A stretch of 64,000 nt of DNA from Wurfbainia villosa (GCA_025175895.1 CM045992.1:94840800-94904799), one strand, 5' to 3'; positions 48,803 through 60,062 are shown, counted from the first letter of the stretch. Notes: a model not told the origin generated them from the letters alone. Program-made: numbers and translations.

Positions 48803-49461
48803 AAGTGATCGGGCGCCGACTACTTAGGTCACCGATCGATTGATGTACATGATCGATCCGACCGTAGGTGATCCATTGGAACTTGTCCAACGTGGATCTG
48901 GCCGTTGTGAGACAACGGCTACGGGCACGATTGATCGGGGCCTTTTGGCGGTCACGGGCACGAAATCAGCTTGATGTAGGTTATAAATGGAGCTCAAGAT
49001 GGAGGATTTCACCAAGACTTTAAGGAAGCTATTGGAGGGGAATTGCTGCTGCATTTCAGACCTTCAATAGCCATCCAAAGCAAGCGTTGTAAAGTGTTCT
49101 TTACATGTATTTCGTATTTGTCTTTGTATTGCTTGTATTTCATATTACTTAGTGTAATTGCTTGTGAGAGGTTTTTCCACCTCCGACGTGTTGTCGAGAA
49201 GGAGTGGTTTAGTTAGTGTCGTGCGCATAACTAGAGCTTGGAGAGCTCGCCCGTGGAGTAGGAACCATTCGGTTCCGAACCACGTATATTGTGTGTGTTT
49301 GTGTATGCTTGTATTGTTGTTAATATTATTATTGTTTCTATTTTTTCCGCTGTGCTAACGACAATCGTAGACAAGCGACGCAAGAAGAACAAACAAATTC
49401 CACTGTACGGCGATTAAGGGCTATTCACCCCCCTCTAGCCGGCCAACATATCAACCCTACA
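48803..49461 (+). repeat. A1 5' LTR, part 2
   Basis: Resumes after C1 and contains a TATA-like TATAAATG (48982-48989), followed by 'gagaggtttttccacctcc' and the C-run CACCCCCCTCTAG near 49427. It ends ..CCCTACA at 49461. Here many CAGTCGACTG words are shortened compared with 53700-53820. Confidence 0.85.
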
Positions 49462-49463
49462 AG

Positions 49464-49480
49464 TGGTATCAGAGCCAAGG
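49464..49480 (+). other. A1 primer-binding site
   Basis: TGGTATCAGAGCCAAGG, two bases after the LTR end; initiator-Met tRNA type. Confidence 0.88.
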
Positions 49481-49519
49481 AGCTTGTTGAGGACTAACCG
49501 CCGACACAAGCACTATAAG

Positions 49520-51102
49520 ATGGCCGGCTACAACATCCATCCATCGAAATTTGATGGAGATTTTGCTTGGTGGAAGAAACAGATGGAGGTATATCTCGAA
49601 ACCGACTTTGATTTTACGATTATTGTAGAAAATGGTTTTGAGATGCCTAGGGACAAAGACAACAAGACAATTGAGAAGTCAAAGTGGACCCAAGACCAAA
49701 TTAAGGACTTCAAGACAAATCTCAAGGTAATAAAATTACTTAGTGATTTGATTCCTAACACCATTTGGTCTAGATTGGGTGACTATAGGGATGCGAAGGA
49801 ATTATCGAATAAGATAATAAAATTTCAAGAAAATTCCCAACCGGCACAAGTAGAGGAGAATGCCGATGAAGAAGCACCCACCACATTTGATGATGTTGAT
49901 GATTTGGTGGAGACCTCCACCTCTAGCATTGAGGGGGAGGAAAGAGTTTCTATTCCGGAGCAAAGTCAAAACGAAGCATCTACCTCTAGAAGATGTGATC
50001 AAGAAGAATCCTCCACCTCCCTAGGTAACTCAAGTGTTGTTATTTTAAATAAAAATCACATAATATGCTTTGAGTGTAGGGAGAAAGGACATTACAAAAG
50101 TAAATGCCCAAAATTAGCTAAGAAGAAAACACCGGCACCAAAAGTCAACCCAATGTCAAAGGATGCCGGAGTCCCCACAACTAGAAGCAAAGAGCACATT
50201 GTGTGCTTTAAATGCAATCAAAAGGGGCACTACCGAAGTCAATGCCCTAGGGGGAGGAAGAAAGGGCAAGAAGGTGTATCTCATGTAGGGGGAGCTTCAA
50301 AAGCTAACCCTAAGTATATTTAAATAATGCACCTTCAATTTCTAAAGTTAAAAAGCATGCTAAAAATTATTTTAGTTCTCTTGAAATTATAAATGAAAAG
50401 CATGCTAGTAGAAATAATAAAGTTTATTGTTTAGGTGCTAAGCATGTTAATCTATCTAAGGATAAACCTAGGACTAATAATACTAGAACTATTTTGCCTA
50501 GGGAGTCAATTAGAAGAATAGAAGAAAACTTGGGTATTAATCCCAAAAAGTCTAGGCATATGTCTAGAAAGAGTTCCTCCCAAAAGATTAATGAAAAATC
50601 AAAATTGGGAAGGTTAGAAGTAGAGAACCAAGCCTTGAGGTCAAGGCTTGAAAAATTGGAGAAGACCCTAGCAATAATCAAAAATTCGGTTAAGGGGTCT
50701 AATGTACAAAATCCAAGACCCAGGGTTTAAAAATGGCCTAAGGGCAAGGAAGGTTTGGGTCACAAACCTAAGCCCAAGAAGACTTATCATAATGTTCCAT
50801 TTGATTATGGAACTATTTCTAGGTCTAGAAAAACCAAGGCTAATAGGGAAGTTATCCCTAAGTCTAGCCATGGTAAGTGTTTAGTGGCCAAGGACTTAAG
50901 GAAAACCAAGAAGGCCACTAAGAAGGTCATTGGGGGAGTTACCTCTAGAGTTGACCTAGGAAAGACCCATTTGACTAAGGCTTCAAAGCCTAAAAGGGTC
51001 ATTGGGAAACTATCTAGGGAAGTTATTCCTAGTGAATACCTTGTTAACCCAAGGAGCTCCAATAGATATTGGGTTCCTAGGAGCGTGATCGATTCACGCT
51101 AG
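49520..51102 (+). pseudogene. A1 gag-like protein, frameshifted
   Basis: The start at 49520 (MAGYNIHPSKFDGDFAWWKKQ) is preferred over the upstream in-frame GTG because it matches A2. The first 267 codons are intact (49520-50323) and hold Gag N-terminal sequence, an acidic linker and two CCHC knuckles (CFECREKGHYKSKC about 50069-50110; CFKCNQKGHYRSQC about 50204-50245). The frame shifts at about 50316 and again near 50730. The rest is readable to 51102: a coiled-coil-like segment (50610-50690), a Lys-rich region and ..SSNRYWVPRSVIDSR. No protease follows. Confidence 0.88.
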
Positions 51103-52657
51103 ATGGGTTAGGGTGTGTCAACCCTAAGTGGATGGGTAGTTAACCTAGCCATTGTGAGTTGACACATTAGGATGTGCCAATATGCTTTGAGAAGTTGAAA
51201 AATGATTAAATTGACACAATTAGGTCTTAGAGGTATTGGTGTGCCATTTTGAGTTTTTGGCACACTAGGGGGAATGATGGTATTAAGGCAAAATGGGATT
51301 AATTCCTAGAAATGACATTTTGGATTTAACACTTAGGTATTTTATACCTTAGTATATTTTACTTTCCATGATTTATTTGCCTTTCCATGTCATGACATCA
51401 TTTTCATTTTTATCTCTAAAAATGTCATGATCATGTTTAGACTTATTCTTTATATGTCATGTATGCTAAAATGTCATTCACATGCCATGACATCATGATT
51501 TTTACATGCTTAGTTAAATCATATTTATGCCATAATCATCATCATGCATATAACTAAAATGAAATTAAGGAATATGGCATAATTTGATGGGAATCAAAGA
51601 ATATTGCCTAGAAATATGCATGAGACCATTAAAAAACAAAAACCCACATCTCACTAGGTTAATTGCCTTGTGTGTGTTTTACACATATAGATACAAGTGA
51701 GATGTTTAGGAAAAATGAATTAAAGGTTTCAAAAATATTTTGAAAACATTTTGAAAAACCTTGGTGAATTCTATCTTTTGATAGCTATCACCATTGAATG
51801 GGATGATACAAAGAGGGCTTGTTATTGAAGCTTTTCTTAACTTTTGGACTTTGTATCAATCTTACTATTTTGTGGGTAAAATAATTTTCTAATATTTTTC
51901 ACTCATAATGATTGTGATAAGTAATATACATACCAAATTTCAAGATTTATCAACTTATGTATATTTACTTATGAATTTCAAAAATTCATTTCTGAAATTC
52001 AGCAAACTGCAAATGCAGTTATCAGTCGACTGGCATGGATACCAGTCGATTGGCATGGCTGACATAGTCGACTGGCACAGGCTGATTTCAGGTAAACCTT
52101 GGTGGTTAGGCCCATGTTCAGCTGTGTTTTGGTCCCCTAACTACTCCTAACCCTAGGACATGCTTGGGAGAGTATTAGAAAGGGTGAAAATCCATTGGAT
52201 ATGGATTAGGAGAAGTATTTAGGGAGAGTATCAATTTTAAGGTGGATGAGAGTTCATTGTTGAACTTTGCCTTAATTTTGAATTGGTTAATGTTCCTATT
52301 GGCTTAGGGACTCTCCAAGGACATTGTTAGTGCAATGGTCAAGGGGCAGCAAGCCTCTAGGGGGAGGTATCCATCATGGTAAGATGGATGTGTATTTCCT
52401 CATGGGAGGAAAATTGGGTTGCCTCTCTTAAGTGATATGGGATCACTAGAAAGATTGAGGGCATGCCAAGGGGAAGATTGTAATATCTCATTGGGATATG
52501 AGACATTGAAATCCTTGAGGACCTTTTTGATATAATGTCAAAAAGGGGGAGAAGTTACCAAGTTACCAATTAGGGTTTGTTGGAATTCTCATTGGGATGT
52601 GAGAATTGCTAATATGGGAGAATTGGTAGACTTGAGATGGTAGTTTTGTCAAACATC
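51103..52657 (+). other. A1 internal non-coding region
   Basis: Collinear with A2 1080-2652 on the opposite strand. No ORF of note. Near 52023-52075 three CAGTCGACTG-like words occur, which the A2 copy shows as shortened forms around 1680-1745. Confidence 0.7.
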
Positions 52658-52671
52658 AAAAAGGGAGAGAT
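52658..52671 (+). other. A1 polypurine tract
   Basis: AAAAAGGGAGAGAT immediately before LTR start TGTTGGTGCAATTGG. Confidence 0.8.
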
Positions 52672-53852
52672 TGTTGGTGCAATTGGCGAGTTGACTCGAG
52701 ATTGACTCGAGCAGTATTTTGATGATAGAAAAAACTTATGACATGGGATTGTCATAGTAAAGTCCAACATGGAGTTGGCATGGAAAATCCAAGCATGGAG
52801 CTTGGTGTGGGAAAGTCCAACATGGAGTTGGCATGGAAAATCCAAGCATGGAGCTTGGTATGGAAAGTCCAACATGGAGTTGGCATGGAAAATCCAAGCA
52901 TGGAGCTTAGTGTGGAAAGTCCAACATGGAGTTGACATGGAAAATCCAAGCATGGAGCTTGGTGTGGGAAAGTCCAACATGGAGTTGACAAGGAAAATCC
53001 AAGCATGGAGCTTGGTGTGGGAAAGTCCAACATGGAGTTGGCATGGAAAATCCAAGCATGGAGCTTGGTGTTGAAAAGTCCAAAGCATTGCGAAGCCGTG
53101 CGCTTAGTGCTTGGTGGGAAATGCATTGTGAAGCCGTGTGCTTGGTGCATGTGGGAAGTCTTGAGGACTTGGCAAGTAAACTAGGCTTAGGGTTCTTGAG
53201 TCGGTGAAGGATGGCATTGCGAAGTTGTGCGCTTGGTGCATCCGAGGGATCGCCGGACGGGGAGCGAATGGAGTGAGGCCCAAGGGAAGTATACTTCGAG
53301 GGCAAGAGACGCGAAGGATGACATTGCGAAGTCGTGCGCTTGGCGCATCCGAGGGACGTAGGCTGAGGGAAGAGAGCTTCGGTGGGGAACTCCATGAGGG
53401 ATAAGGTGGATTTGGCCAAGTGGCTAAGACTGAGTGTCGGAGGCTCAAACTTGATGTTTGAGGGTTTACCCGACGGTTGGATGCTCAAACAACTTGGTGT
53501 TTGAGGTTTTTCCCAATAGCAGTCGACTGGCACAGGTGCCGGTTCGACTGATCCAAGTCGACTAGGGTTTGACTGGTGTTAGACTGCGGTTTTGTGCTTG
53601 GCAGTCGACTAATGTCGACAGCAGTCGACTGCCGAGGGATGGCAGTCGACTGATGGGAATGTCGCGAGCACAAAATGTTCCATAGCCAATTGGGCAGTCG
53701 GCTACTAGGTCACTAGTCGACTGATGGACATGATCAGTCGACTGGTAGGTGATCCGTTGGAACTTGTCCAACGTGGATTTGGCCATTGTGAGACAACGAC
53801 TACAGTGGCAGTCGACTGCTGGGCGCGAAATCAGCTTGATGCAGGTTATAAA
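52672..53852 (+). repeat. A1 3' LTR, left part
   Basis: Matches the 5' LTR up to the TATA-like region and is then cut by D2 at 53853. It holds six 53-bp units and a dense cluster of CAGTCGACTG palindromes (about 53520-53820). Confidence 0.85.
52762..53077 (+). repeat. Tandem repeat, about 6 x 53 bp
   Basis: Six units of the repeat found four times at 38348-38558. Units vary by a few bases, such as 'ttgaca' for 'ttggca'. The long frames on both strands (e.g. 52609-53533) are translations of the repeat. Confidence 0.9.
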
Positions 53853-55093
53853 TGAAGGGAATTGCTTCGGAGGCTCATTGGCTCCCATGTCCCCGGATTA
53901 AAATTTTCACTAATGAAAACTAATCCGGATGGGATGAGTTTCCTAAGCTCAACCAATTCGTCGTCGTGCTATCGACTTGAGCGATCGCTTGAACAAACTA
54001 GTTGTTCAAGCAACACAACTCTTCTAGTCGGTTAGCCACGGAAGAGACGACGGACGGATCACCGGTTTTTGTGTTTATCTTTGGGGTCCATGATTATACA
54101 AATACATACACATGCAAACTAGTATAATCAACACATACTAATCAAAATAATAAGAACATGCAAAGATCAATAATAAAATTTATAAAACTTTTATACCTCT
54201 TGATCTTCTATCGTATGTCCTAACCTCCTTGTAGACTTCGTGTGGGCGAAGATCCTCCACAAGTTGAAGCTTCCTAGATCTTCTTCAATCCAAAGAAAGA
54301 AGAACTCTCCTTCTTGCTTGAGCCAACCACCAATCCACAAATGATTGATGCCGCCGGCCCCAAGAATAGAGAGAACAAAATGGAAACGACCAAGGAACCA
54401 AACTAGGGACAAACCCTAGCTTCTATTGCCACCGGCCAAGATGGAGTGAAGAGGAGAAAGGGAATATGTTGGGCATTGGCCAAGGTGGAGGGAATAGAGG
54501 AAGGAGTCGGCCACACCCTAGGAAGAAGAAGAGCTCCTCTCCTATAGTTGCCACCCACCTTCTTGCAAACCCTAGCCGCCCAACCATAAGAACCAAACCC
54601 TAATCTAATTATGGTTTCCTCCTAAGGCTTTCATGCCGCCCAACCAAGGTGGAAGGAAGAGATCTAGGAACCGGCCACCTTCCCTAGGAAGAAGAAGAGC
54701 TCCTCTCCTATAGTTTTCGCCCCTCTCCTTCCAAACCTTGCCGCCCAACCAAAGGAGCCAAACCCTAATCAAATTAGGGTTTCCTCCTTAGGGTTTCTTG
54801 CCGCCCAAGCCATTGATGAGCAATACCCTAATCTCCCAAAACCAAATCCATTCTTGCCGCCCAACCCATTCTCCCATATATATAGAGTTAGGTTTAGGCC
54901 TAGGTTTAATCTCCTCCATTGGTTCTAGAGATTTAATCTCAACCGTCGGATCTTAGAGATTTAATCTCCACCTAGGGATTTAATCTCAACCGTCGGTTCT
55001 AGAGATTTGTTTTCCATCATTTGATCTAGACTTCATGAGGATTATATTAGGCTACGATAGGAACCATGAGGAGGAGTTGGATCTTGGACACCC
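53853..55093 (-). repeat. D2 3' LTR, left part
   Basis: Begins TGAAGGGAATTGC on + and is collinear with the D1 LTR from 36866, but lacks its inverted repeat. Purine/pyrimidine-rich paralogous words ('tgccgcccaacc') recur at 54540-54850. Interrupted by B3. 55089-55093 is the first copy of the target duplication CACCC. Confidence 0.85.
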
Positions 55094-56135
55094 TGTTGGT
55101 GCAGGGGCACTAGATAATCGAACCTGTGTTTTGATTATGGCAAAGACACAAAGTTAAGTTTACATCGTTATCTCACGAGCTATCAAGTGTGTAGAAAAGT
55201 ATTAAAGCTGGAGCTAAAGGCTAGCGACACCCGGAGGAAGCCGCGGTGATCGGGCGACACTCGAGTGACTTCGGAGGGAGCCGAAGGAATCAAGTGGAAG
55301 GCCGGAAGCGAGAGCTACTATCGAGGTAAGCTCGTGTGAGTGAGAGATTGTAAGGTTGTGTCCTCTTTACGGGGACGACCATAGGTGGCGATCCGATTAA
55401 GACTTCCCGTGGAAGGTCTAGGTCGAGATCGGACGGCCGAATCGTCGCATTTATCATTTTCGAGCTAACCTCTTATTGCGGAAGTGGAGCCGGCAATCAC
55501 CGGACACATAGCGATCGATGCCCATCAGTCGATTGATGGGAGTCATCAGTCGACTGATGGCGATGACTCAGCTTTTTGCGCTAGGTCAAAACGGATAACG
55601 TTTGACGCGGCCACTTCGCGATAAAATTTGGAAAAATCCATGATCCGTTCCAAAGAAATAGGAGACAATTTCAGAGGCCAAAGTCTATAAAAGGAGGGGA
55701 GGATTCCACTCCAAATCACATCAATTATTCATCAAGTGCTCCTACGCCAATGCTTCAACACCGTCATAACGCCGACGCGACAACCTCAGATCTTCTTCGT
55801 CGGGACATCTAGTAATACTTTTATTATTGTATTCGTTGTTTTTTTGTAACGAGGTGAGGTAGGCTTGTTGCCTCATCCTCGTACTTCCGGATTTTGATGA
55901 TCGTTGTCTCCTACCTCCAGCGAGGAGGAGGCGTTATAGTCTTTGCCCTCCGTCGCGCGGTCAAGGACCGATAGGGCCTTGGAGTCGCAACCACTGGGTT
56001 GTGAACCAAGTAAAATAAACGTGTCATTTTATTTTCCACTGTGTTTACTCGTTTACTTTGCGTATCGAACGAATGAAAACGAAAGTTTTACGATCGCTAT
56101 TCACCCCCCCTCTAGCGATGCTTCTCGATCCAACA
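55094..56135 (+). repeat. B3 5' LTR (1042 bp)
   Basis: Starts TGTTGGTGCAGGGG and ends GATCCAACA. TATAAAAG at 55686-55693 is the likely promoter. CAGTCGATTG/CAGTCGACTG words lie at about 55526 and 55547. The C-run CACCCCCCCTCTAG is near 56102. Confidence 0.93.
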
Positions 56136-56137
56136 AT

Positions 56138-56149
56138 TGGTATCAGAGC
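56138..56149 (+). other. B3 primer-binding site
   Basis: TGGTATCAGAGC two bases after the LTR. Confidence 0.85.
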
Positions 56150-56630
56150 GAGGGCGCTAAGATTTGGTGAAACCACCGATCTAGCACGTTTTGGTTTTTT
56201 GTTCGAATTTTTCGATTCGTATCTTTCTCTGGTTTTTATTCCTCCCGCACTACTAATCCAAGACGAAGTCTTGGTACGTTTCTCTTGGTTGTGTGCTTGC
56301 AAGTTTTCTCTCTTGGAGTAGCCGACGGTAAAACGGCCATAACTTTTCGCACAAGTGGACTCACATAACGATCTACGTACCAAATCAAAGCTCTCAGAAA
56401 GATCTACATTTTTTACGAGGGTTTACCCTCGTAACAAGCTGTTTCCAGCCCCAAAATCCAACGTTCAGTAGCCTTTCGGGGACACCGAAGGTCGTAAGTT
56501 TCTAATTTGTTTTAGTTTCTTATTCTTCTTATTTATTTCTGTTTATTTCCTATTATTTCCCCGCACTACTAATCCAAGACCAAGTCTTGGAATTCTCTTT
56601 GGTTTTATTTGTATTTTTGCAAGAGACTTA
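56150..56630 (+). other. B3 leader with duplicated hairpin block
   Basis: Two copies of a roughly 60-bp block (56244-56303 and 56560-56623) each carry CCCGCACTACTAATCC, a hairpin CCAAGAC..GTCTTGG, a T-rich stretch and TTGCAAG. The second ends seven bases before the gag ATG. B2's leader is 204 bp with one copy. Confidence 0.7.
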
Positions 56631-58045
56631 ATGGCTCACATTGAGGGGTATAGCACCACCCGACCTCCGTTCTTTAACGGAGATGATTTCCGTTATTGGA
56701 AAGGTCGGATGGAGTGTTTCTTGAAAACACAAGTCGAGACTTGGATAATAATCCAAACCGGCTTTGCTCTACCCACCAATGATCAAGGAGAGGCCTTGGA
56801 TTTCAACAAGTGGAAAAATGCAACCAAGAGGCAAATCGAAGCCGATGCAAGAGTAACCCAAATATTGCAATGCGGCTTGTCCAAGGAGGAACTCAACCGC
56901 ATCGGACCATTCATTAGCGCCAAAGACCTCTGGAATAAATTGATTGACTTACACGAAGGGACGGCCGATGCTAAGGTATGTAAAAGAGATTTACTTTTAA
57001 ATAAACTGTATAATCTAAAGATGCAGGATCATGAGACCGCCACCCAACTACATGCGCGGATCCAAGATATCGTCAACGGTCTTCATTCGATCGGGCAAGC
57101 CATAGAGAACCGGGACCTTATAAGGTACGCTTTAAATGCTTTCCCTAGGACTACCTTGTGGGCATCCATGGTCGATGTCTACAAGGTCTCTAAGGACCTT
57201 TCGAAGCTTAGGTTAGACGAATTATTTTCTGAGTTTGAACTTCATGAGCAAACTAACGTGGTCTGGGCCGAGAGAGGTATTGCTCTACTTGCAGGACAAA
57301 GAAGGAAATTGAAGAATGAGAACCAAAAGAAAAAGGTAGCAAGAAAAGCCTTCCATGCAACTTGGGACAACAGAGAAGACATAGCTTACATGGCAAGAAC
57401 GGAGGAGTCCGAGTCAGAATCCGAAGCCGAGTCCAACTACAACTCCGACTCCGACCCCGAAGATTATTTCGAGAGAATCGAGAGAAAACTCAAAGCCGAA
57501 CCAAAAGGGAAAGTCAAGGTTAATCGCTCTTTAATTAGTACGCTTTACAATACAATTAAAATGCTTAATAGGAAATTAACTAAGTCCGAGTCTAGGGTTG
57601 AGTCGTTGAGGAGGTTGAAACCCTCAAGCAAGAGGCTACTCTAACCCCTTCAACTAGTCAAGTTCAAGAGGGAAACTCAACTCAAATTGAAAAACTTGAG
57701 GAGGAGAATTCTCTCTTGAAAGACCAAGTTCAAGAGGTTGAGGCTAGGTTGGAAAGGTTCACGTTGGGATCTAAGAACCTTAATCGACTACTTGGAACCC
57801 AAAGAGCAGTGTACAACAAAGCCGGACTCGGATTTAGGTCAATGACTACGAATAGGTCATATATGTCTATCGTAAATCGTAGTCATCAAAGAGTCCAAGC
57901 ATGGGTCCCTAAGAACTTTTTGATCTCAACTCTAGGATCCAACACGTACTGGGTTCCCAAGGACCAAATCCACTATGTGGATAGACCGAACCGATTCAAC
58001 GGTCTAGGGGGAGCCAGTACAAAACATGTTTGTGCTTTGACTTAG
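56631..58045 (+). pseudogene. B3 gag, single frameshift, no zinc knuckle
   Basis: The ATG at 56631 starts MAHIEGYSTTRPPFFNGDDFRYWKGRMECFL, a SIRE/Maximus-like Gag. 337 codons are open to 57644. A small indel near 57610 shifts the frame; the following frame reads ..VETLKQEATLTPSTSQVQ.., a coiled-coil-like segment (about 57680-57760), GTQRAVYNKAGLGF, and the C-terminus TYWVPKDQIHYVDRPNRF..ALT to 58045. Total about 470 residues. Where B2 has a CCHC knuckle, B3 goes from LLAGQRRKLKN straight to a Lys-rich KKKVARKAFHATWD stretch, so RNA binding, if any, would rely on basic residues. Confidence 0.9.
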
Positions 58046-58990
58046 AAATTGCATGCTTTAACTTAAAAAGTTTGTGCTTTAAAACTTTTGAACTCACTTA
58101 GAACACGTACATAACCAACTAAAATCCTACGAAAAGATTGAGCCTCGGGGAGCCTCTTTTCAAAAATAACCAGTTAGACTAGGAAATAATCTTAGGTGAG
58201 TCAAGTCATCATTTTCTTGAAAATGGCTTTGTCTAAGGAAGTGGTCGATGATCCGATAAAAGAAGGCCCCTGTGCCTCGCCACGACCTGGAAGCCATGAT
58301 CTTGAAAAGGTAAACTTGACAAGCCTAGGGTCAAATCCAAATCTAACATAAAATTACTTGAACCTAAATGCACTTAATCAACTTAATTGAAAGTCATCTC
58401 ACAAAAACACATAAGTATGACATGCTTGATCATATAGACACAGGTGAGATGTTAAGGATAATTGAAATATAGTTAAAATAACCTCTTCAAAATACTACTT
58501 ATTTTTTCAACTATTGTACTTAACAAACCTTAGGCCAAAGTTTAGCGCCCCCTACATCTCTTATACTTCATATATTTGACTAAGGGGGAGAACAAACTAA
58601 CCCTAAAGGGTTATATTACAAACCTTTAGATTATTGGTGCAGAGGGACACACCTCAAACCAATCTATCTAATTACTGCTAGACGCATGCTTGGACTCATA
58701 GTTGATTTATTTTGATGCATGCATATACCATATTGTCTTTCAACCCCTATTTTTATATAACAAACCCCAACGTTTATTTTGATTTATGGCAAAAGGGGGA
58801 GAAGAGCGAAAGTTAAGGGGGAGTAACACAAAATTTATTTAATTTTGAACTAAAGTATCTCTTTCAAAACTCACCAAGGGTTAAGAGGGAGTTTTGGTTA
58901 AGGGGGAGTTTTTGAAAATGACATTCAACATTTACTATACTTGGTTTATGCTTTAATTTCCCTTAACTTTGTGTTGGTTTGCCATAGATC
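58046..58990 (+). other. B3 internal non-coding region
   Basis: About 0.95 kb between gag stop and polypurine tract. Several G-rich words (aagggggag, about 58580-58910) resemble partial polypurine tracts. No pol motif. Its first third matches B2 24050-24600. Confidence 0.75.
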
Positions 58991-59004
58991 AAAAAGGGGG
59001 AGAT
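58991..59004 (+). other. B3 polypurine tract
   Basis: AAAAAGGGGGAGAT directly before the 3' LTR; identical to A2's. Confidence 0.85.
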
Positions 59005-60062
59005 TGTTAGTGCAGGGGCACTAGATAATCGAACCTGTGTTTTGATTATGGCAAAGACACAAAGTTAAGTTTACATCGTTATCTCACGAGCTATCAAGTG
59101 TGCAGAAAAGTATTAAAGCTGGAGCTAAAGGCTAGCGACACCCGGAGGAAGCCGCGGTGATCGGGCGACACTCGAGTGACTTCGGAGGGAGCCAAGAAGG
59201 AATCAAGTGGAAGGCGGAGGCGAGCTACTATCGAGGTAAGCTCGTGTGAGTGAGAGATTGTAAGGTTGTGTCCTCTTTACGGGGACGACCATAGGCGGCG
59301 ATCCGATTAAGACTTCCCATGGAAGGTCTAGGTCGAGATCGGACGGTCAGAAACCGTCGCATTTATCATTTTCCGAGCTAACCTCTTATTGCAGGGAAGT
59401 GGCTGTGATCGGCGATCATTCTTGGACACATAGCGATGATCGATGCCCATCGATCGGTGATGGGAGTCATCATCGTGATGGCGATGACTCGGCTTTTGTG
59501 CTAGGTCAAAGCGGATAACGCGTTTGTGGCGGCCGCCAGCGATAAAATTTGGAAAAATTCATGATCCGTTCCAAAGAAATAGGAGACAAATTCAGAGGCT
59601 AAAGTCTATAAAAGGAGGGGAGGATTCATCCCAAATCACATCAATTATTCATCAAGTGCTCCTACAACGCCAACGCTTCAACACCGGCATAACGCCGACG
59701 GCGACAACCTCGGATCTTCTTCGTCAGCAGCGATCTAGTAATACTTTTTATTATTGTATTCGTTGTTTTTTTTGTAACGAGGTGAGGTAGGCTTGTTGCC
59801 TCATCCTCGTACTTCCGGATTTTGTGATCGTTGTCTCCTACCTCCAACGAGGAGGAGACGTTATAGTGCTTTGCCCTCCGTACGCGGTCAAGGACCGATA
59901 GGGCCTTGGAGTAGCAACCACTGGGTTGTGAACCAAGTAAAATAAACGTGTCATTTTATTTTCCGCTGTGTTTACTCGTTTACTTTGCGTATCGAACGAA
60001 CGAAAACGAAAGTTTTACGATCGCTATTCACCCCCCCTCTAGCGACGCTTCTCGATCCAACA
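59005..60062 (+). repeat. B3 3' LTR (1058 bp)
   Basis: Starts TGTTAGTGCAGGGG and ends GATCCAACA. TATA box at 59607-59614. Around 59440-59480 the palindromic words of the 5' LTR are replaced by shorter CG-containing ones. Otherwise nearly identical to 55094-56135. Confidence 0.93.

Larger units (their letters stand above)
38256..53852 (+). mobile_element. A1: gag-only element carrying nested C1; 3' LTR cut by D2
   Basis: The 5' LTR is split by C1 into 38256-39178 and 48803-49461. The primer site, gag-like ORF, non-coding region and polypurine tract follow, then the 3' LTR from 52672 until D2 interrupts it at 53853. No pol sequence. The first LTR base is G (GGTTGGTGCAATCGG) where TG is expected. 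It lies inside the D1 LTR; its distal end should be right of the window. Confidence 0.85.
55094..60062 (+). mobile_element. B3: complete gag-only LTR retrotransposon with target duplication
   Basis: LTRs at 55094-56135 (1042 bp) and 59005-60062 (1058 bp), primer site, leader, gag, non-coding region and polypurine tract are all present. Flanks are CACCC at 55089-55093 and 60063-60067. The host sequence on both sides joins to match D1's LTR near 37960-38000. Total 4969 bp with no pol sequence. Confidence 0.95.

Noticed and set aside
48805..48990. Possible separate regulatory repeat because of many GATCG words
   Set aside because: Compared with 53700-53830 these are shortened CAGTCGACTG sites, so they are explained by the CWG-to-CG pattern.
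52609..53533. Overlapping repetitive frames of 96-208 codons on both strands
   Set aside because: Same tandem repeat in the A1 3' LTR; the product has no domain and occurs only with the repeat.
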